Assembly: GCF_009363275.1 (NCBI RefSeq)
Contig: NZ_CP045324.1
Coordinates: 3,720,001 to 3,784,000 of the forward strand
From: Marinobacter sp. THAF197a
GTDB taxonomy: Bacteria > Pseudomonadota > Gammaproteobacteria > Pseudomonadales > Oleiphilaceae
Direction of reading: 5' to 3'
DNA: 64,000 bases
In this document: positions 8,390 to 16,928 of the stretch, piece by piece
Layout of the letters: the number at the start of each line of letters is the position of its first letter
How positions within the stretch are numbered: the first letter of the stretch is position 1
Position numbers and translations under genes: made by a program
Notes under the pieces: generated by a model
Database searches by the model: none
The model's input: only the letters and a program-made list of their open reading frames with translations
Told to the model about the DNA's origin: nothing

Positions 8390-9454
8390 ATGGGTAACCT
8401 GTTTGCAAACCACCTGAGCGCCGTGCTCTGGGCCGGCGCCCTGCTCGGCGTGGCATACGGCATGATCGCCCAGTGGAGCCGATTCTGTCTGCTGCGGGGC
8501 CTGTTTAATCGCTGGCAGCAGGACGACAGCCGCCGGCTCAGGGCCTTCGCCCTGGCCATGGCGGTCGCGCTGGTCAGCAGCCAGTGGCTGGCCTGGCAGG
8601 CAGGCATCAACCTCACCCGAACCCCCTACCACCCCACCAGTTTACCAGTGGCCGCCCTGCTTGTTGGCGGCCTGCTGTTTGGCTATGGCATGGCCCTGGC
8701 CAACGCCTGTGGCGCCCGCTCGCTGGTGTTGCTGGGCACTGGCAATCTGCGCTCGTTACTGGTGTTGCTGGTTCTTGGCATTGCTGCCTATATGACCATG
8801 TCGGGGGTTCTGGCCGAATTCCGGTTGTGGATGGAAAGCCTGTACCGGCCGACCCTCCCGGCCACCGATCTGACCCTGCTGACGACGCCCATGGGGCTCG
8901 ACACCGCTACCGGTCGCCTGGTTCTGTCCGGTGCTCTGTCTCTGGCATTGATTGCCTGGGCACTGTCTTCCCAGGCATTCCGAACCTCGCCGCGGGACTG
9001 GCTTGGCGGGCTGCTGATCGGGCTTCTGGTGGCTGCAGGCTGGTGGATCACCGGGGTACTGGGCGCAGACGATTTTGACCCGGTTCGGCTGGCGTCTCTC
9101 ACCTTTGTCGCACCGGTGGGCGACAGCCTTCAGTACCTGATGCTCTCCACCGGCACATCACTGCGCTTCGGGGTTACCGTGGTAGCGGGTATCGTAGTCG
9201 GTAGTCTTCTGGTGTCGCTGCTCACCCGGGAGTTTGCCTGGCAAAGCTTCACCAGCCCGAGCCACAATGGCCGTGCCATTGTCGGTGGTTTCCTGATGGG
9301 CGTGGGCGGCATCATGTCGATAGGCTGCACACTGGGCCAGGGACTCAGTGGTTTTTCCACTCTGGCAATTTCCAGTTTTCTGGCCCTTGCCGGTATAGTA
9401 GCAGGCTCACGCCTGGCGCTTCGTTTCAGTGGCGGCAGTGCTGCCAGCCGCTAA
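8390..9454 (+). CDS. YeeE/YedE-family sulfur transporter (TsuA-like)
   Basis: A 354-residue polytopic inner-membrane protein of the YeeE/YedE (DUF395) family, whose studied member TsuA takes up thiosulfate. Two internally similar halves carry the conserved cysteine motifs: SRFCLLRG near residues 29-36, NACGARSL, and IGCTLGQGLSG near the C-terminus. It is 9 bases downstream of fccB with a GGGA site before the ATG and 37 bases before the SoxYZ-like gene, so it probably moves thiosulfate or another sulfur species used or produced by this operon. The substrate is not determined by sequence. Confidence 0.87.
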   Translation: MGNLFANHLSAVLWAGALLGVAYGMIAQWSRFCLLRGLFNRWQQDDSRRLRAFALAMAVALVSSQWLAWQAGINLTRTPYHPTSLPVAALLVGGLLFGYGMALANACGARSLVLLGTGNLRSLLVLLVLGIAAYMTMSGVLAEFRLWMESLYRPTLPATDLTLLTTPMGLDTATGRLVLSGALSLALIAWALSSQAFRTSPRDWLGGLLIGLLVAAGWWITGVLGADDFDPVRLASLTFVAPVGDSLQYLMLSTGTSLRFGVTVVAGIVVGSLLVSLLTREFAWQSFTSPSHNGRAIVGGFLMGVGGIMSIGCTLGQGLSGFSTLAISSFLALAGIVAGSRLALRFSGGSAASR

Positions 9455-9491
9455 GCGCACGGCCAATGGTTCTGATCAATTCGAGGTAGTC

Positions 9492-10268
9492 ATGATATCC
9501 CGTTCCCTGCTCGCTGCTCTTGCCCTGATGTTCGTGATGGGTACCGCCAACGCCGATCAGCGTTGGCAAAGGGTAGAAGCCGTGACCCAGGCACTCGACA
9601 ACCGGGTACCTGAACTGGAAGGCCTGAGCCTTGAGCTTCCCCTGGTGGCGGAAGACGGCAGCAGTGTTGCGTTGTCCGTGTCGTTTACCGGTAGCCTGGA
9701 AGATGGCGAACACATCGAAAAGATCCGCCTGTTTGCCCCCGGCAATCCACGCCCAGAGGTAGCCGATATTACCCTGGGCCCGCTGGCTTCACCCGCCAAC
9801 ATTGCCACCCGGATTCGCCTCAGCGAAACCCAGCAGGTGGTGGCCCTGGCCATCACCAACCAGGATCGCGCCTTTCTGACAACCCGGGATGTAAGAGTGA
9901 CGGTCAGTGGCTGTCTGGTGGGCGGCGGTGATGCGTCTGCCATTGCCATGGCGAACCCCCGCCTGGCCCTTGCCGGCAGTGTCCGCCAGGGCCAGCCGGT
10001 GACCGTGCGTTCGCTGATCAATCATCCTATGGAAACTGGCCTGCGGCCGGACGGCCAGGCTGATGACAGCATTGAACAACAGCTGGTTGAATCGCTGACG
10101 GCCACCCTGAACGACGAGCCGGTACTGACCGCCCGCTTTTTCACGGGCACCTCTGCCAACCCCTACCTGCAGTTCCAGCTTACGCCGGAAGCGGAAGGCG
10201 AGCTGAAGCTGGTCTGGCAGGATCAGAAGGGTGAACAGATGGAAGCGAGCCAGCCGGTCAGGTTCTGA
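9492..10268 (+). CDS. Fused SoxY-SoxZ sulfur carrier protein
   Basis: A 258-residue periplasmic protein with signal MISRSLLAALALMF and cleavage after ANA. The first part resembles SoxY and has its cysteine in VTVSGCLVGGGD, comparable with the GGCGG arm that carries sulfur intermediates. The last part is SoxZ-like, with VTVRSLINHPMETGLRPDG. Single-chain SoxYZ carriers are known near quinoprotein dehydrogenases, but none is seen here. The ATG at 9492 is chosen for the signal peptide and a GAGG site; an upstream in-frame start would lengthen it by 21 polar residues. No soxA, B, C, D or X lies in the window. Confidence 0.85.
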   Translation: MISRSLLAALALMFVMGTANADQRWQRVEAVTQALDNRVPELEGLSLELPLVAEDGSSVALSVSFTGSLEDGEHIEKIRLFAPGNPRPEVADITLGPLASPANIATRIRLSETQQVVALAITNQDRAFLTTRDVRVTVSGCLVGGGDASAIAMANPRLALAGSVRQGQPVTVRSLINHPMETGLRPDGQADDSIEQQLVESLTATLNDEPVLTARFFTGTSANPYLQFQLTPEAEGELKLVWQDQKGEQMEASQPVRF

Positions 10269-10287
10269 ACCGCACCAATAGCCAGCT

Positions 10288-10887
10288 TTATTCCGCCAAG
10301 GCCTCCTGCAGTAATGCCTGAAGGTGGCCTGGCAGATTGCCGGCCAGCTTCAGCGCCGCCTCGTGGCCACGAGGGGTCATCTTGCCCCAGGTTCGGCGCA
10401 CAATGCGCAGCCACTTCTCTTTGTCGTAATCGGGTTTCTCGTCGAAAAAGTCGGCGAAGTAACGTTCCAGAAACACCATGCAAGCGACATCTTCCAGCAA
10501 CTGGGTGTCTTCATCCTCCCGCAGCTTGCGCTTGGTGAGAATCAACTCCACCCGCTCGCACTCCTCCGGCGGGTAACCACATTCAGCCATAATCTCCGCC
10601 GCCCGCCAGCCATGCATCCGGCCACAGGCCTGGCGCCACTGGTAGTAATTTTGCCGGCCCTCCCCGTAATCACTACGGGGCATGGTCCAGCGTTCAATAT
10701 GCTGGGCCCGGCAGGCAATCTGCATGCGCTCGGAAGGCGCCGGTTCCAGCTCAAACAACCAGCGGGTCATATGCAGGCTGTAGGCATATTCCCTGGGCAG
10801 TGTTTCTCCCTCTACCAACTCCCGATTCGGATCGGCCAGGTTGGCTTGATCAATGGCGCTCAGGGTGCAATCCAGTTTCTGGCTCAT
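10288..10887 (-). CDS. DUF4202 family protein
   Basis: A 199-residue soluble protein matching the DUF4202 family in its histidine- and tyrosine-rich middle (ACRAQHIERWTMPRSDY and YYQWRQACGRMH) and the ELILTKRKLREDED stretch. Biochemical function unknown. Start taken at the ATG at 10887, which has an AAAGG site; an in-frame start 19 codons upstream adds a proline-rich segment of no family likeness. It converges on the SoxYZ-like gene and is 19 bases from the upstream GST gene on the same strand, so the two are probably cotranscribed. Confidence 0.72.
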   Translation of the reverse strand: MSQKLDCTLSAIDQANLADPNRELVEGETLPREYAYSLHMTRWLFELEPAPSERMQIACRAQHIERWTMPRSDYGEGRQNYYQWRQACGRMHGWRAAEIMAECGYPPEECERVELILTKRKLREDEDTQLLEDVACMVFLERYFADFFDEKPDYDKEKWLRIVRRTWGKMTPRGHEAALKLAGNLPGHLQALLQEALAE

Positions 10888-10906
10888 GGTTACCTTTATT
10901 GTTGGT

Positions 10907-11524
10907 TCATACCTGGGCGGAGGGCCGGGCCTTGATCCGGTCATACCAGGCTTGCAGGTTGGCCTGTTCCGGCTTGATGCGGATATTCACCACCCGGGCA
11001 AAGGCGATGGTGGTGAAGGCGTTGATGTCGGCGGCGGTGAAGCGGTCGCAGCAGATGTACTCGTTGCCTTCCAGGTGCTTATCCAGGAAGTGCATGAACT
11101 TCTCAACACCCTTCCCGCATTCCTCGCCCCACTCTTTGATCGGGTTCATCCGGTCCTTGAAGTATCCGGTGGTGTGCTGGAAGCACATGCCGGTGGGCAT
11201 GAAGAAATAGAATTCCAGCCAGCGCAGCCACTGCTCCACCAGCGCTTTTTCGACCGGGGTTTCCCCCAGCAGTTTGGGCGTGTCCGGGTAGGCTTCTTCG
11301 AAGTAACGGCAGATGGCCATGGTTTCCGCAATGCAGGTGCCATCGTCCAATTCCATGACCGGCACTTTCTTCATCGGGTTGCGGGCTACGTATTCCGGTG
11401 TCAGGTTCTCGCCTTTTTCGATATCCACCTGTACAAACTCGGCCTTGTCCAGAAGGCCCTTCTCCGCCATGAATATGCGCACACGACGAGGATTGGGGGC
11501 AGACTTGGTCTCAAAGATTTTCAT
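10907..11524 (-). CDS. Glutathione S-transferase family protein
   Basis: A 205-residue cytosolic GST. The thioredoxin-like N-terminal domain opens MKIFETKSAPNPRRVRIF, with Ser8 at the likely active-site position, and carries the cis-proline region KKVPVMELDDGT and the glutathione-binding IAETMAICRYFEE; the helical domain follows to the C-terminus with the conserved RFTAADINAF. Substrate unknown. It precedes the DUF4202 gene on the minus strand. Confidence 0.88.
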   Translation of the reverse strand: MKIFETKSAPNPRRVRIFMAEKGLLDKAEFVQVDIEKGENLTPEYVARNPMKKVPVMELDDGTCIAETMAICRYFEEAYPDTPKLLGETPVEKALVEQWLRWLEFYFFMPTGMCFQHTTGYFKDRMNPIKEWGEECGKGVEKFMHFLDKHLEGNEYICCDRFTAADINAFTTIAFARVVNIRIKPEQANLQAWYDRIKARPSAQV

Positions 11525-11598
11525 ATTGTTATTGGCTCCGTTGATCTGACATCAAGGCCTTGAGAGTGAACGGAAAAAACGGTTGCGTCAAGCAACTG

Positions 11599-12336
11599 CT
11601 ACTGGCCCGGCAACCATTCCCGAATCTGCCGGATAACCCAGGCTGGCTCGTCCAGGGGCAGGTCGTGACCCGCATCCGGATGCACTTTCAGGGTCCAACA
11701 CCAGCGCTTTTCCAGCTCCGCACTGCACTGCCAGTGCACAATCCGGTCCCCTTTGCTGGCTAACAGCAAGGCGTCCGCCATCGGTGCCTTGGCTCCAGGT
11801 TTGTAACGAGCGGCGGCAGTCAACTGCCGGACCGTGGTTTGGAACGACACCGGACGCTGGCGCTGAATGCTGTACCAGGATTTGCAGAGAGCCAACGGTA
11901 CCTCGCGGTTGGAGGTCAGTTTCAGTATATCCCGTTCACGATGAAACAACTCGCGCCTGGCCAGTAGCCGAAGCACCCTTGGCCAGGTACCGGGCCGCAT
12001 CCGGCGCCAGGGTGGGCTAAAGCCTGAACTGGTGTTGATCAGAACCAGATGTTGCAGTTCACCGCACTCAGCGTGTTGCGCCCAGTCCAGCGCCACCATC
12101 CCGCCCATGGATAACGCCACGATGGAGAACGGGCGCGGGATGTGGCCAACCTGCTCAAGTACCTTCTGCCGGATACCGGCAATAGTCCCGGGGCTGTCAT
12201 CCCGATAGTGAATACCGGTACCAGGCAGATCCACCAGATGCACATGGTCGTCCGGCATCGCCGCTCGCAATTGCTCGGCAAAGGGGCCCCAGTGACCGTG
12301 TTCGCGCGTCAAACCCCTGAGCAGTATCCAGTGCAT
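11599..12336 (-). CDS. Alpha/beta hydrolase
   Basis: A 245-residue alpha/beta hydrolase. The nucleophile elbow is ALSMGGM with Ser76; the acid is likely the Asp in KGDRIV and the base the His in DAGHDLP. No signal peptide, so cytoplasmic. It is similar in layout to BioH-like and general esterases, but no biotin genes are near. Its start is 1 base from the stop of the M14 peptidase gene upstream on the same strand, so the two probably form one transcript. Substrate unknown. Confidence 0.85.
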   Translation of the reverse strand: MHWILLRGLTREHGHWGPFAEQLRAAMPDDHVHLVDLPGTGIHYRDDSPGTIAGIRQKVLEQVGHIPRPFSIVALSMGGMVALDWAQHAECGELQHLVLINTSSGFSPPWRRMRPGTWPRVLRLLARRELFHRERDILKLTSNREVPLALCKSWYSIQRQRPVSFQTTVRQLTAAARYKPGAKAPMADALLLASKGDRIVHWQCSAELEKRWCWTLKVHPDAGHDLPLDEPAWVIRQIREWLPGQ

Positions 12337-12337
12337 A

Positions 12338-13438
12338 TCATCGGGTATCCCTGTACCAGTGCATGATGGCCGCTTCTCTCAGCATGGACTGCTGCTCACC
12401 GATGGGCAACCAGTTCTGGTGACTGGCCGCCGCACTGATCAGAAAATCCATCCAGGTCAGATGGCTGCGCAGTACGCGCTGATGCCGGTGTGGCACCAGC
12501 GGGTTGAAAAATCCATCCAGCCGGAACAGTTGCCGTGGGCGTTTGCGTATCCAACGCCAGGACCCCATTTCCAGGGTCAGGGGTAGAAATACGCCGCTGT
12601 TTTCCCGGTTGACCTGTTTGTAGAAATAGTCCCACAGATCGCCATGGGTCAGGTAGTGGGCAGACTGGGGCTCAAACCGGTAGTTGTGATTGGGGTAGGC
12701 CTGCTCCCAGATCAGTTTAAGCGCCATAACCGAATCAATACGTCGCATCGGGCGGCGGCGATAAGCATAAGGAAACCAGATCTGGTCCTGCCAGCCAAAA
12801 CCGGAATGGCAATCCAGTGCCAGGCTGAACGGTCGGTTTGGCAACAGGTCCTGAATCACTGCTTCCAGCGCCTGATTTTCCACCTCCATCCCCTGCTCTG
12901 GCCGGCCCCGATACCAGGGTAACCGAGACGACCATTGCTGGCCGCCCAGTAAAAAGGCACTGCCGTCCTGCGCGGTAATGGGCGCGTTGCGCATCAGATC
13001 CACTCCGCCGGGATTGCTGCGCTGGTTCAGATACATGCCACCGGGGTTCACGATCGGTAACAGGGTAATGTGGACTTTCTCAAGCAGGGCGTTGAGATGC
13101 TGGTCCCAACCCAGGCGGGCCAAAAGGGAATCCAGCCAGGCCATCACCACCTGGCTGCCAATACGTTCCAGCCCATGCACCCCGCCCACAATCAATACCA
13201 CCGGCACATCCGTCGCGGGCGTGCCAAGATCCACCCGATAGATCGGCAACCCCATGGGGCCAACAACCACTCGGCCAGCCACCTGGGTGCTGACGAAATC
13301 CGGTGCTTCAGCCAACTGTCGCTCCAGTTGCACCAGCTCCGGCAGAAAGGTTCTGAGCAGTCGTTTTTGATGGCGATCCCGGCTGGCCTGTTCAGCCGGA
13401 ATGACGCTGTGGGGAGTCAGGGCCCGTAGTTCGGTCAT
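12338..13438 (-). CDS. M14 family zinc carboxypeptidase
   Basis: A 366-residue protein of the M14 (carboxypeptidase A) fold. Zinc ligands are visible as His88 and Glu91 in GGVHGLE and His211 in LDCHSGFG; Arg in NQRSNPGG and Glu290 in LTLEMG fit substrate binding and general base. No signal peptide, which suggests an intracellular peptidase or amidase rather than a secreted digestive one. The ATG at 13438 is preferred to one 28 codons upstream, where the family likeness begins. It is adjacent to an alpha/beta hydrolase gene on the same strand. Confidence 0.87.
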   Translation of the reverse strand: MTELRALTPHSVIPAEQASRDRHQKRLLRTFLPELVQLERQLAEAPDFVSTQVAGRVVVGPMGLPIYRVDLGTPATDVPVVLIVGGVHGLERIGSQVVMAWLDSLLARLGWDQHLNALLEKVHITLLPIVNPGGMYLNQRSNPGGVDLMRNAPITAQDGSAFLLGGQQWSSRLPWYRGRPEQGMEVENQALEAVIQDLLPNRPFSLALDCHSGFGWQDQIWFPYAYRRRPMRRIDSVMALKLIWEQAYPNHNYRFEPQSAHYLTHGDLWDYFYKQVNRENSGVFLPLTLEMGSWRWIRKRPRQLFRLDGFFNPLVPHRHQRVLRSHLTWMDFLISAAASHQNWLPIGEQQSMLREAAIMHWYRDTR

Positions 13439-13589
13439 GGTGCAATCTCTGGTCGCTGAGCCCCGGAGTCTACCTCCGAAATGCTGCAATAGATTGACAG
13501 CGTTACAGCCCCAAATATGCAATACAAACTATTCAGGAAGCGATATGATTAAGGTATCTGCCCCGATACTGATGGCGGTTTAACCTTTC

Positions 13590-14444
13590 ATGTTCAGAAC
13601 CCTGTTGCTCTCTGCGTTTTTCCTGCTATCGGCCTGTTCTGACCAGGCGCCAACGGATTCACCAGAAACCGACGCTCCGAACCAGGCCGACCTTTCCAGT
13701 GCCGCTCCCAAGCAGGCGACAGCCGCCGGTGCCGCCATTCGGCGCGTGATACTCGCCGCGGACCCATGGTGCCCCCACAACTGCCTGGCAGGCGCGCTGC
13801 AGGAGGGCTACATGGTGGATATTGCCAGGGAGATCTTCGCGGAGGCGGGCTACGAATTCGATTACCAGAATTTCGGCTGGGCACGCTCGCTGCAGCTGGC
13901 GCGGGAGCAATTGATTGACGGAGTGGTTGGCGCGCTGAAGGGCGATGCACCGGACTTCATCTTCCCCGAGACCAGCCTTGGCGAAGCCCGCATTACGCTA
14001 TATACCCACCCGCAAAGTCAATGGGAGTATGACGGCATTGACTCCCTGCAGGGCAAGACCTTACTGGTGATTAACGGGTACGCCTACTCTCCGGAACTTG
14101 ATCACTACATCAGCGAATACACGGATGATTCCGAGCGGATCTGGATTCTGTCTGGCCCGGCACCGCTGGCCCGAGCCCTCCAGCTTCTGGAACGCGAACG
14201 CACCGACGTGTTTGTTGAAGACAGCGCCGTGATGTCCTGGTTCCTTGCTCAAAACACGTCCATTGCCGCCCCCAGAAACGCGGGGCTGGCCTACGAGGCA
14301 CCCCTGTTTATTGCCTTCCCGCCGGAAAACCCTGACGCAGCCGAACTGGCAAACCTGCTGGACAGCGGCCTGGCCCGGCTGACGGCCAATGGCAGGCTCG
14401 CCGCCATCCTGTCGGCTTACAGGCTCTCTGACCCGGATTTATAA
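13590..14444 (+). CDS. Periplasmic solute-binding-like lipoprotein (SBP_bac_3 type)
   Basis: A 284-residue exported protein with lipobox LLSAC at residues 12-16, a low-complexity linker, then a small bilobal binding fold of the family 3 type: ADPWCPHNC near the N-terminus, GYMVDIAREIFAEAGYEFDYQ, the central LQGKTLLVINGYAYSP and a C-terminal domain with RTDVFVEDS. Such stand-alone proteins without transporter genes often act in sensing or scavenging; ligand unknown. Its last 28 bases overlap the end of the convergent META-domain gene. Confidence 0.75.
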   Translation: MFRTLLLSAFFLLSACSDQAPTDSPETDAPNQADLSSAAPKQATAAGAAIRRVILAADPWCPHNCLAGALQEGYMVDIAREIFAEAGYEFDYQNFGWARSLQLAREQLIDGVVGALKGDAPDFIFPETSLGEARITLYTHPQSQWEYDGIDSLQGKTLLVINGYAYSPELDHYISEYTDDSERIWILSGPAPLARALQLLERERTDVFVEDSAVMSWFLAQNTSIAAPRNAGLAYEAPLFIAFPPENPDAAELANLLDSGLARLTANGRLAAILSAYRLSDPDL

Positions 14445-15400
14445 GCGGTAATAGTGTCACCGGACGCCGTCCGCAACAGCAGCTCGCCATAGCGGCCAAT
14501 TCGGCCATCGACCACCTCTGACATGAGGTCGAGAAACCGCTGTTCCTGGTTCATCAATGCCGGCGCGCAGGCCATCAGCGTGGTGGCCGGCGGCGTAAAG
14601 CTCAGGCCTTCTCCGGTCAGTCGGAAACCACCGGAATAGCGGTTACAGGAGGCCCGGCCAGCAACCCGCCCTTCGTCAAGAAACTCGATCGTGATCCGAG
14701 ACCGGTCGATGATCCCGCTGCCGGCAAGATCCTCAACAACCCATTCTGCACCGCGGAACAAACGTTCCCGGTCACCACCGCAGCCCATGAAGGTTTCACC
14801 GTCCAGGGTTAACCGAACCTGCGCCGGATACTGGGCCCCGGCCATATCGTCCTCGCACAGCTGGTGGGCTATACGGAATTCCAGTACCTGACCGTCGAAC
14901 CGTGCCTCGTAGGTTCGCCCGTGCCGGTTGGCCAATGTTTCATTCAGCACGATCTGCTCGCTGAGCTGCTGATCGTATGGACGGCTCAGGGTCATCTGGT
15001 TCTGCTCAATCTGCACCGACCAGAATGGCTCGGTACCGATGGCACGAAACGAACTTTCGATCGCCCCCGGCTCCAGGCACTCGGGATAGACCTGTCCGCG
15101 CAATGTCAGTGTGCCCCGCTCTCCCTTGCCCCAGAAACTGGTATCCGGGTCGCCCGGCGCCTTGTAGAGCGCACCGGATGCAGCCACTGCCGGCTTCAGA
15201 AGTACCCGCTTGTTCAGGTATTCCAGCCCCACCAGGTCACTGCCTTCGGAGCTGGTCATCCGAACATCCAGCTGACCGCAGCGATATTGGCCAAAATCGG
15301 ACAAGCCCTCGGTTTGTGGATGGGAGGCACAGGCTGCCAGGGTGAGGCCCGTCAGCGCCACGACGGACAACGGCAATACTCGTCGCAAAAACATGAACAC
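14417..15400 (-). CDS. Three-part lipoprotein: MliC-like, COG3650-like and META domains
   Basis: A 327-residue lipoprotein (signal ending TLAACAS). Residues about 35-110 look like MliC, the c-type lysozyme inhibitor domain (FGQYRCGQLDVRM, YLNKRVLLKP, TSFWGKGERGTL). Residues about 115-205 match the COG3650 pattern with IGTEPFWSVQI. The last 110 or so residues are a META/HslJ domain (GRASCNRYSGGF, LMACAPALMNQEQRFLDLM). All parts suggest an envelope defence or stress role. The adjacent gene on the same strand encodes a single META lipoprotein, so the two META copies probably arose by local duplication. Assignments are by eye. Confidence 0.75.
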   Translation of the reverse strand: MFMFLRRVLPLSVVALTGLTLAACASHPQTEGLSDFGQYRCGQLDVRMTSSEGSDLVGLEYLNKRVLLKPAVAASGALYKAPGDPDTSFWGKGERGTLTLRGQVYPECLEPGAIESSFRAIGTEPFWSVQIEQNQMTLSRPYDQQLSEQIVLNETLANRHGRTYEARFDGQVLEFRIAHQLCEDDMAGAQYPAQVRLTLDGETFMGCGGDRERLFRGAEWVVEDLAGSGIIDRSRITIEFLDEGRVAGRASCNRYSGGFRLTGEGLSFTPPATTLMACAPALMNQEQRFLDLMSEVVDGRIGRYGELLLRTASGDTITAYKSGSESL

Positions 15401-15531
15401 ATCCTCTGTTGTTCCACACTACAGGTCGCTAGTTTAGAGATTCCCGGCCCGATTAACCATCATTGCGGAAACGGGAATCTTGCATCCCGGAAAACAACCT
15501 TCGACGTGTCTCAGACAACCAGCGGAGCGGA

Positions 15532-15972
15532 TTACTCCTTACCGCTGGGCTGTGGTACCGCAGTCATTTTTGTTCCATCGGCCGTTTCAAGCACCAATCG
15601 GCCGTCAGCCTCGAACTGATAATGCCGTATATCCCCCAGCAGCTTCAAAAACCGGTTTTCCTGCTGCATCAGAGGTTCAGGGCATGCCATGCGGGTGGCC
15701 GCCATGCGAGAGAGTTCAAGCTGGTTGCCATTGGCATCCCAGCCACCCTGGTAGCGGTTGCAGGAGGAACTTCCGGAAACCCGCCCTTCGTCAGTAAAGG
15801 CAATGGTGACATCACTGCCTTCTGCCACCGGGTCGCCATCAATTTCCTCGACCTGCCACTGACTCCCTGCCAGGTTCATGGTTTTTCCCGTCGCCCGCTC
15901 CTGGGACAGGGAACATCCCCACAACGACCCAGTGACCAACAACATAGCGAGGATATTCTTTGCAAGACTCAT
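15532..15972 (-). CDS. META/HslJ domain lipoprotein
   Basis: A 146-residue lipoprotein: signal ending SLWGCS, then one META domain with AGSQWQVEEIDGDPV, the conserved GRVSGSSSCNRYQGGW and RMACPEPLMQQENRFL. HslJ, the best-known relative, is an outer-membrane-linked heat-inducible protein affecting novobiocin resistance; its exact role is unclear. It lies upstream of the larger META-containing gene on the same strand, separated by 131 bases. Confidence 0.85.
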   Translation of the reverse strand: MSLAKNILAMLLVTGSLWGCSLSQERATGKTMNLAGSQWQVEEIDGDPVAEGSDVTIAFTDEGRVSGSSSCNRYQGGWDANGNQLELSRMAATRMACPEPLMQQENRFLKLLGDIRHYQFEADGRLVLETADGTKMTAVPQPSGKE

Positions 15973-16081
15973 ATAACCCCCTGAAATTTATGGAACAACC
16001 CTCACAGTCTACGCCTCGCCTGGTGGGAAATCGCTGACAGAAGCGTTAATCTTGCGTCATCAAAACACCGGGAGCACACCC

Positions 16082-16819
16082 ATGACCGTCAAGCTCTACC
16101 AGTTCTGTATTTCCCACTATTCGGAGAAAGCCCGCTGGGCACTGGACTACAAAGGCGTCAACTACAAGCCGATCAATCTGCTCCCGGGCCAACACGCGCG
16201 AACCATCACGCAAATGACCAGGGCAGATTCCTCGGTGCCGGTGCTGGACCATGACGGCCAGATCGTTCAGGGTTCAGCGCAGATCGTGGATTATCTGGAC
16301 CAGATGTTCCCCGACAACCCACTGACACCGGCAGACCCCATACTTCGTGAACAAGCCCTGGAATGGGAAAAAAAGCTGGATGAACAGGCTGGGCCTGCTA
16401 TTCGAACCTGGGTCTATCACTACTTTCTGCAACGGCCCAAAGTGGTAGTTCCTTTGCTCGCCGCCGGCACCCCGTTCTATAACCGGATTCTGCTCAGCCT
16501 GGCCTTCAGCCGGGTGGATGAGATCATGCGCAAGTGGATGAAGATCAACCAGAAAACGGCAGATGCGGCGCAACAGACCCTGGAACAGCTGGTCACGGAA
16601 CTGACCGACATCTACCGCCAGCGGCCCTACCTGGTGGGCGACCGGTTCAGCCGGGCAGATCTGGCCGCCGCAGCCCTGCTGGCGCCGCTGTTCCAACCGC
16701 CCCAGTATCCGGTGCCCTGGCCAAAACCCGCCCGTATTCCCAAACCGGTACAGAGCTGGCTGGAAGAGTGGCGCCCCAAACTCGAGCCGATCGAAGCCCT
16801 GTACCAGAAGCATCGCTGA
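16082..16819 (+). CDS. Glutathione S-transferase family protein
   Basis: A 245-residue GST-like protein. N-terminal thioredoxin fold begins MTVKLYQFCISHYSEKARWA, with VPVLDHDGQIVQGSAQIVDYL forming the cis-Pro and SNAIL-type region; a long helical domain follows with RFSRADLAAAALLAPLF. The ATG at 16082 follows a GGGAG site; an earlier in-frame codon is less likely. Substrate unknown. It is followed on the same strand by a fatty acid hydroxylase gene 109 bases away. Confidence 0.85.
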   Translation: MTVKLYQFCISHYSEKARWALDYKGVNYKPINLLPGQHARTITQMTRADSSVPVLDHDGQIVQGSAQIVDYLDQMFPDNPLTPADPILREQALEWEKKLDEQAGPAIRTWVYHYFLQRPKVVVPLLAAGTPFYNRILLSLAFSRVDEIMRKWMKINQKTADAAQQTLEQLVTELTDIYRQRPYLVGDRFSRADLAAAALLAPLFQPPQYPVPWPKPARIPKPVQSWLEEWRPKLEPIEALYQKHR

Positions 16820-16838
16820 GGGTGTTGATGTGTCGGAA

Positions 16839-16881
16839 ACCGCCACTTTCGCTGACGTAATAGGACAGCGTGTTTGGCGGT
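16839..16881. repeat. Nested hairpin between GST and hydroxylase genes
   Basis: Arms ACCGCCA and TGGCGGT (7 bp) enclose a second pair, CGCTG and CAGCG, giving a two-tier hairpin of 43 bases. There is no T tract on either side, so it is not a standard terminator. It could stabilise or end the upstream transcript or bind a protein; no relation to the larger repeat family elsewhere in the window was seen. Confidence 0.4.
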
Positions 16882-16928
16882 GATTGTGCCAAGATAGACC
16901 CTGAACAAGAACAACACCGGGTTCCTTA

